Shown here: positions 59,827-64,000 of the stretch, one piece after another
Numbering within the stretch: the stretch's first letter is position 1
How the letters are laid out: the number at the start of each line of letters is the position of its first letter
From: Streptomyces sp. Act143
Lineage (GTDB): Bacteria > Actinomycetota > Actinomycetes > Streptomycetales > Streptomycetaceae
Length of the DNA stretch: 64,000 bases
NCBI RefSeq assembly: GCF_003143935.1
Contig: NZ_QFRX01000001.1
Span: forward strand, 2,599,697-2,663,696
Direction of reading: 5' to 3'
Made by a program: the position numbers and the translations under genes
The notes under the pieces: model-generated
Told to the model about the DNA's origin: nothing
What the model saw: the letters and a program-made list of their open reading frames with translations, nothing else
Databases searched by the model: none

Positions 59827-61497
59827 ATGAGTGAGGCAGACAGACGCGCCGAACGACGCGTCGTCGACGGGCGCTTCGAGCTGGAGGCCCGTCTCGGTGG
59901 TGGTGGGATGGGGACGGTCTGGCGCGCCAGGGACCTGGTGCTGCACCGGCTGGTGGCGGTCAAGGAGGTCCGCCCGCCCGACCGCGACCTCGCCGAGTAC
60001 GACCCCGAGGGCGCGCGGCTGCTGCGCGAGCGGGTGCTGCGCGAGGCGAGGGCGCTGGCCAGGATCGACCACCCGAACGTCGTGACCATCCACCACGTGG
60101 TCGACGGCGGCGAAGGCACGTACCCCTGGCTGGTCATGGAGCTGGTGAGCGGCGGCTCCCTGGCCGACCGGCTCGCCCAGGGGCCGATGGCTCCGGCCGA
60201 GGCGGCCCGCCTCGGCCGCGGTGTGCTGGCCGCGCTCACCGCCGCGCACGACGCCGGTATCCAGCACCGCGACGTCAAGCCCGCCAACGTGCTGCTGCGA
60301 CCGGACGGGCGCCCGGTGCTGACCGACTTCGGCATCGCGGCGATCCGCGAGTCGACCACCCTCACCGCCACCGGCTCCATCATCGGCACGGCCGACTTCA
60401 TGGCCCCGGAACGCATCACCGGCCAGGAAGGCGGCGCCGCCTCCGACCTGTGGTCGCTGGCGATGATGCTGTACGCGGCCGTGGAGGCCCGGCACCCGTT
60501 GCGCCGTGCCACCACACTGGCCACCCTCGCCGCGGTCCTCCACGAGGACGTACCACCTCCGGTGCGGGCCGGTGCCCTGGGCGAGGTGCTGATGAGCGTG
60601 CTGGTACGGGACCCGGCGGCACGTCCGTCCGCCGCCGAACTGGACCGCGGGCTGGCGGAGATCGAGTCGCGGCCGACGAGCACTCCGGCCTCCGCCAGGG
60701 ACGAACCCACGTCCTACCCCCTCACCCCACCGCACGCACCACCGCCGACCGGCTTCGGACCGCCGGTGCGCATAGCACCCCAACCGCCCACGGCACCGGT
60801 GTCGACGACACGCCGACGCGGCACGGGTACGACGGTGCTGAGGGCCGTCTCAGGCGTCTCCCTCGTCGGCGCCCTGGGCCTGCTGTGGTGGCTGCTGCCC
60901 CTGGACGACAACACGGGCGACAGCCTGGGCACCGGACCCTCGACCTCCACGTCGGCCTCCACATCGGCGTCCGCGCCGACGTCATCGCCCCGGACCCCGG
61001 CGCAGTCGGCGACGGAATCGCCGCCGCGGGAGACCGCACCGGCCGGCTCGATGCTCACCCCGGACAACATCCGGACGGCCGTCAAGGCACTGGAGGACGA
61101 GACGGGCCGGGACAGGTTCGGGGACTTCACCGTCTACGACGACTACGTGATGGCCCGGGTGATGGTGGAGAACAGCGACACCAAGTACGACAGCTACACG
61201 TACCGTCCGGGCACCGGCGTCGAGGAGGGAATCATCAAGAGCTCCCTGTCGGGCGGCGACCAGCCGTTCAGCCTCGACGGCTTCGACTGGGACAAGGTCC
61301 CCGCGCTGCTCCAGCAGGCGGGCAGGAAGCTGAACGTCCCGGACCCGGAGAACCGCTACGTGACGGTGCGACCGCCCAACGACCTTTTCGGCCGACCGGC
61401 GGGACTGGCCGTCTACCTGACCGACGACTACGGCTCCGGCTATCTGACGGCGACCCCGCAGGGGAAGGTCACCGAGGTGTTCCCCGCCGAGAACTGA
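59827..61497 (+). CDS. Membrane Ser/Thr protein kinase
   Basis: A 556-residue Hanks-type kinase. The cytosolic kinase domain (about 13-280) has the ATP loop LGGGGMGTVW, catalytic K46, HRDVKPAN (D149) and DFG (167-169). A Pro-rich juxtamembrane linker is followed by one membrane helix (about 338-358), a Ser/Thr-rich spacer and an extracellular domain (about 400-556) of unknown fold with no PASTA repeat. It should signal from the cell surface to cytosolic targets. The start is near the kinase fold; longer upstream frames are not supported. Confidence 0.9.
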   Translation: MSEADRRAERRVVDGRFELEARLGGGGMGTVWRARDLVLHRLVAVKEVRPPDRDLAEYDPEGARLLRERVLREARALARIDHPNVVTIHHVVDGGEGTYPWLVMELVSGGSLADRLAQGPMAPAEAARLGRGVLAALTAAHDAGIQHRDVKPANVLLRPDGRPVLTDFGIAAIRESTTLTATGSIIGTADFMAPERITGQEGGAASDLWSLAMMLYAAVEARHPLRRATTLATLAAVLHEDVPPPVRAGALGEVLMSVLVRDPAARPSAAELDRGLAEIESRPTSTPASARDEPTSYPLTPPHAPPPTGFGPPVRIAPQPPTAPVSTTRRRGTGTTVLRAVSGVSLVGALGLLWWLLPLDDNTGDSLGTGPSTSTSASTSASAPTSSPRTPAQSATESPPRETAPAGSMLTPDNIRTAVKALEDETGRDRFGDFTVYDDYVMARVMVENSDTKYDSYTYRPGTGVEEGIIKSSLSGGDQPFSLDGFDWDKVPALLQQAGRKLNVPDPENRYVTVRPPNDLFGRPAGLAVYLTDDYGSGYLTATPQGKVTEVFPAEN

Positions 61498-61540
61498 CGG
61501 GTGACGACCGGCCGGCTCTGAGGGGGAGGGGGCGACTTGA

Positions 61541-62239
61541 ATGCTGCGGAGAGATGAACCCAGCGGCCTGCGCTGGACAGCCGACGCCTACGACGTCAGC
61601 TTCACGCTCACGCTCAGCGAAGGTCTCACGCCGCACGAACTGCTGCGCGGCATCGGCGCCGAGGAACCCCACATCGTCCCGCTGACCCGCTCCGCGGCCT
61701 ATGAGTTGCTGACCCGGGACCGGGACGACCACCTCAGTGACCTCGACTTCGTGAACTGGGAAGACGAAGCGGCGATCGCCCGTCTGACGGACGGGCACTT
61801 CCTCCCCGACCCGCCGGAAACGATCGTCCGAGCGGGCTCGGTGGCGGGTTGGGCGTACGCGCTGGAGGAATTCCACTGCCGCACCGGGGCGTACCTCGCC
61901 GCGCTGTCCCGGCGCGGGCGCGCGTTCAGCGTCCATCGCAACGCCAAGGGCTTCAGCCGGATCGGTCATGCCCGCCATGGCAGACCGGTGACGTCGTTCG
62001 AGCCCGGCCTGCCGCACCTGACGAACGGCGCCCCACCCGAAGCGGCGCTCGCCTTCGTTCCCACCGAGGACGAGGCCGGCGACGTGTCCTTCCTGAGGTT
62101 CCTGGAGGATGCACTCGGCCTGTGGATCTCCTGGGAGGAGACAGAGGCAGCCTTGCCGTCGGCCGCGTTCACCGCAGCACACCGGCACATCGCCGCAAGC
62201 CGCGACCCGGTTCCGGGCCTCGGTGGACCCGGCCGTTGA
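61541..62239 (+). CDS. DUF6461-like hypothetical protein
   Basis: A 232-residue soluble protein. The opening DAYDVSFTLTLSEGLTPHEL and the segment TIVRAGSVAGWAYALEEFHC resemble the actinobacterial family I remember as DUF6461, of unknown function. A GGGGGAGGGGG purine tract 12 nt upstream may serve as ribosome site. It follows the kinase gene by 43 bp on the same strand and may be co-transcribed, but no functional link is known. Confidence 0.6.
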   Translation: MLRRDEPSGLRWTADAYDVSFTLTLSEGLTPHELLRGIGAEEPHIVPLTRSAAYELLTRDRDDHLSDLDFVNWEDEAAIARLTDGHFLPDPPETIVRAGSVAGWAYALEEFHCRTGAYLAALSRRGRAFSVHRNAKGFSRIGHARHGRPVTSFEPGLPHLTNGAPPEAALAFVPTEDEAGDVSFLRFLEDALGLWISWEETEAALPSAAFTAAHRHIAASRDPVPGLGGPGR

Positions 62240-62286
62240 GTTCGTGGCGCGAGCCGAACACGCCGTCCGGGAAGCAATGTGAGGCC

Positions 62287-63222
62287 TCACCCCAGGGCCG
62301 TGGCGGTACGGGAGCGGGAGTCCAGGAACGCGGTGATCTTGCTGGGGGTGAACACCCACAGCACCTGGTGGATGCCCTCCTTCGAGGCCGTGACGGTCAA
62401 AAAGACGGGAGGGTGTCCCTCGCGGCCGAGCAGCACGCCGGGGCGGCCGTTGGCGGTGACCGGCTCCGTCTCCACGCCGCCGCCCCAGAACTGCCGGTGC
62501 ACCGACAGCATGGCCACCCGCGCCGCGCCCAGTACCGGGATGCGGGCACAGCCCCGGATGCCGTTGCCGTCGGACAGGCTGAGGGCGTCGGGCGTGAGGA
62601 GGGCCTCCAGCGAGGCCACGTCCCCGGTCCGGGCCGCCGCGACGAAGGCGTCCAGCAGGCGTCGGTGCTCCGCGGCGTCCACCGACTCCGGTGCTCCGTC
62701 CAGCAGATGCCGGCGAGCCCGGCTCACGATCTTCCGCACGTTGGCGGGGCTCAGCTGGAGCATGGCGGCGATCTCGGGATAGCCGTAGTCGAACGCCTCG
62801 CGCAGCACGTAGGCGGCGCGCTCGGTGGGATTCAGCTTCTGGAGCACCAGCAGCAGCGCCAACTCCAGCGCCTCCGCGCGCTCGGCGCCCAGCTCCGGGT
62901 CGGCGCTCGTGTCGACGGGCTCGGGCAGCCAGGGCCCGATGTAGGCCTCCCGCCGTACGCGCGCCGACTGCGCCACATTGATGGCCAGCCGGGTCGCGGT
63001 CGTCGACAGGAAGGCCGCCGGGCTGTCCACCACGGAACGGTCGGTCATCTGCCAGCGCAGCCACGCCTCCTGGACCACGTCCTCGGCCTCGGTCACGCTG
63101 CCGAGCACCCGGTAGGCGATGCCGAACAGACGCCTCCTGTGCCGCAGGAACACCGACACGGCGTCGTCGAGGTCGCCGTTCGTGCGGGTCGGTCGCGCGG
63201 CACCGCTGTCACCGGACGTCAC
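62287..63222 (-). CDS. ECF sigma factor with SnoaL-like C-terminal domain (ECF41/SigJ type)
   Basis: A 311-residue sigma factor. Region 2 is VFLRHRRRLFGIAYRVLGSV / TEAEDVVQEAWLRWQ; the linker has the family motif GPWLPEP; region 4 is LNPTERAAYVLREAFDYGYP / MLQLSPANVRKIVSRARRHL. The C-terminal SnoaL-like domain (about 188-300) normally carries DGGGR and NPDKL, which tune activity; here they read SDGNGIRG and TPSKI, so this control may be lost or changed. There is no anti-sigma gene. Upstream on the same strand (55 bp) is a second SnoaL protein that retains those motifs. Confidence 0.87.
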   Translation of the reverse strand: MTSGDSGAARPTRTNGDLDDAVSVFLRHRRRLFGIAYRVLGSVTEAEDVVQEAWLRWQMTDRSVVDSPAAFLSTTATRLAINVAQSARVRREAYIGPWLPEPVDTSADPELGAERAEALELALLLVLQKLNPTERAAYVLREAFDYGYPEIAAMLQLSPANVRKIVSRARRHLLDGAPESVDAAEHRRLLDAFVAAARTGDVASLEALLTPDALSLSDGNGIRGCARIPVLGAARVAMLSVHRQFWGGGVETEPVTANGRPGVLLGREGHPPVFLTVTASKEGIHQVLWVFTPSKITAFLDSRSRTATALG

Positions 63223-63277
63223 GACTGCTCCTCTCGCCTCATCGCCCGCCTCTTCGCCATGGAATCGCAGGCCGCCC

Positions 63278-64000
63278 TCAGCATCGGTTCCAGGAGCGTA
63301 GTTTGTCGGGATTGACGGTCACCCAGACCAGGGCGACACGGTGATCGGCGACGTCGAGGCCGATGACCGCGGCCACCTGGTGGCCGTAGCGGACGACGAG
63401 ACCCGTACGCCCGTTGACCGACTGCGCCGCCACGCCGGTGCCGGGTCGGCCGGCCACCGACGTCAGCAGGGTGCGTGCGACGGCGCGGCCCCCGTGTACC
63501 GGCCGGTCCGGGGCCCGCACCTTGCCCCCGCCGTCGAAGTACGCGGTGGCGTCCGCGCACAGCAAAGCCGTCAACGCCTCCTCGTCCGACCGAAGGCACG
63601 CCCGTGCGACGGCACGCGTCAAAGCGTCCTGCTCCCGTGCCGGGACCGGGCGGGACTGCCGCGCCCTCAGCCCGTGCCGGGCCGAGTCGGCGGGGTCGAC
63701 GCATTCCGGCTCGTTCCGTCCGGAGCCCTCCGCGTCCGCGTCCGAAGCCGTCGCGAACACCGCACCTCGCACGATTGCCGCCCGTTCCGGCGACGCGGGC
63801 CCCTCCCATGCCGGCGCCAGCCTTTCCCATGCCTCCGCCGGTCCCTCGCACGCCTCCGCCGGCCCCTCCCACGCCTCCGCCGACCCCTCCCATGTCGGCG
63901 CCGCACCCTCACGCGCCTCCGCCGCCTCTCCCCACGCCTCCGCCTGTTCTCCCCACCCTTCCTGCGGCCCTGCGCCGACGTCCGCTGTCGTGACCCCGGC
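63278..64000 (-). CDS. SnoaL-domain protein, probable ECF41 sigma C-terminus (5' end outside window)
   Basis: The frame is open from the stop at 63278 to the end of the window (240 codons), so the gene starts beyond 64000. The C-terminal 120 residues form a SnoaL-like domain with intact ECF41 motifs: ATAYFDGGGKVRA and VTVNPDKLRSWNRC. Before it lies a disordered region made of 7-residue repeats such as WEGPAEA, WEGSAEA and CEGPAEA (about 63800-63960). A start at GTG 63772 cannot be excluded. A sigma region 2/4 should precede the repeats outside the window if this is a whole ECF41 factor. Confidence 0.6.
   Translation of the reverse strand, partial: AGVTTADVGAGPQEGWGEQAEAWGEAAEAREGAAPTWEGSAEAWEGPAEACEGPAEAWERLAPAWEGPASPERAAIVRGAVFATASDADAEGSGRNEPECVDPADSARHGLRARQSRPVPAREQDALTRAVARACLRSDEEALTALLCADATAYFDGGGKVRAPDRPVHGGRAVARTLLTSVAGRPGTGVAAQSVNGRTGLVVRYGHQVAAVIGLDVADHRVALVWVTVNPDKLRSWNRC
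63801..63960 (-). repeat. 21-bp tandem repeat in coding frame
   Basis: On the plus strand the unit is CCTCCCACGCCTCCGCCGGC plus one base, repeated about seven times with changes. In the minus-strand frame it encodes heptads of the form W-E-G-x-A-E-A. The length is a multiple of 3, so copy-number changes keep the frame. Confidence 0.75.

Noticed and set aside
63801..63960. CRISPR or non-coding satellite
   Set aside because: The 21-bp units are contiguous and keep an open minus-strand frame that continues into a recognised domain.

Overview
The window is chromosomal DNA of a Streptomyces or very close relative. Evidence: very high G+C with strongly third-position GC-biased codons, frequent GTG starts, and genes typical of the genus: a TgmA/TgmB ATP-grasp peptide pair, an HbpS/SenS/SenR heme and redox-sensing locus, DUF5133 and DUF6629 proteins, several SpoIIE-type phosphatases, an iron box of the DmdR type and a perfect 14-bp CebR-type box. 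No rRNA, tRNA, CRISPR array, insertion sequence, phage region or origin was seen; gene order looks like ordinary chromosome with local accessory loci.

Layout. 1-6.3 kb: the end of a nickel/cobalt permease, a helical-repeat protein, an APC amino-acid permease, soluble transhydrogenase sthA and a sulfite-oxidase-like molybdoenzyme. 6.3-15.3 kb: small conserved proteins, a GNAT enzyme preceded by a possible 18-codon leader peptide, an APH kinase, a Gfo/Idh/MocA oxidoreductase, an ABC exporter, a DUF5133 protein and a GlxA-type AraC regulator. 15.3-17.2 kb: a graspetide (omega-ester RiPP) locus with precursor tgmA and maturase tgmB, plus small neighbours. 17.5-25.4 kb: two large uncharacterised proteins, an SDR, a UvrA-like ABC protein divergent from a PadR/membrane-protein operon with a perfect operator, and a secreted lamin-tail protein. 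25.4-31.1 kb: a DUF1152 protein, an acetyltransferase whose leaderless promoter contains a CebR box, a quinone-oxidoreductase-like gene behind a long palindrome, iron-regulated fprA, and a decayed ECF sigma/regulator pair. 31.1-40.2 kb: a GH46 chitosanase with an inverted repeat upstream, then three SpoIIE-family phosphatases around a beta-lactamase-fold hydrolase.

40.2-48.9 kb: a methyltransferase, a divergent EamA/MarR pair sharing three 21-bp operator repeats, an oxidoreductase, a YcnI copper-protein operon, and the senS-senR / hbpS divergon. 49-53.5 kb: an MFS pump, an ArsR-SRPBCC regulator with a DHFR-fold partner, an isochorismatase-fold hydrolase and a second GlxA-like regulator. 53.5-58.1 kb: an IclR-controlled sugar-acid cluster (IlvD/Edd dehydratase, FAH-family enzyme, zinc dehydrogenase), followed by a possible structured RNA and a perfect 18-bp terminator stem. 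58.4-64 kb: a MalY-type C-S lyase, a membrane Ser/Thr kinase, a DUF6461-like protein, and two SnoaL-domain proteins of the ECF41 sigma type; the last runs off the window and carries a 21-bp minisatellite encoding a heptapeptide repeat.

A recurring theme is promoters whose -10 element lies 6-8 nt before the start codon, predicting leaderless mRNAs for regulators and small enzymes (padR, eamA, marR, arsR, GNAT at 26.5 kb), with the operator built into the promoter. Most functional names rest on remembered family signatures; no database search was run.
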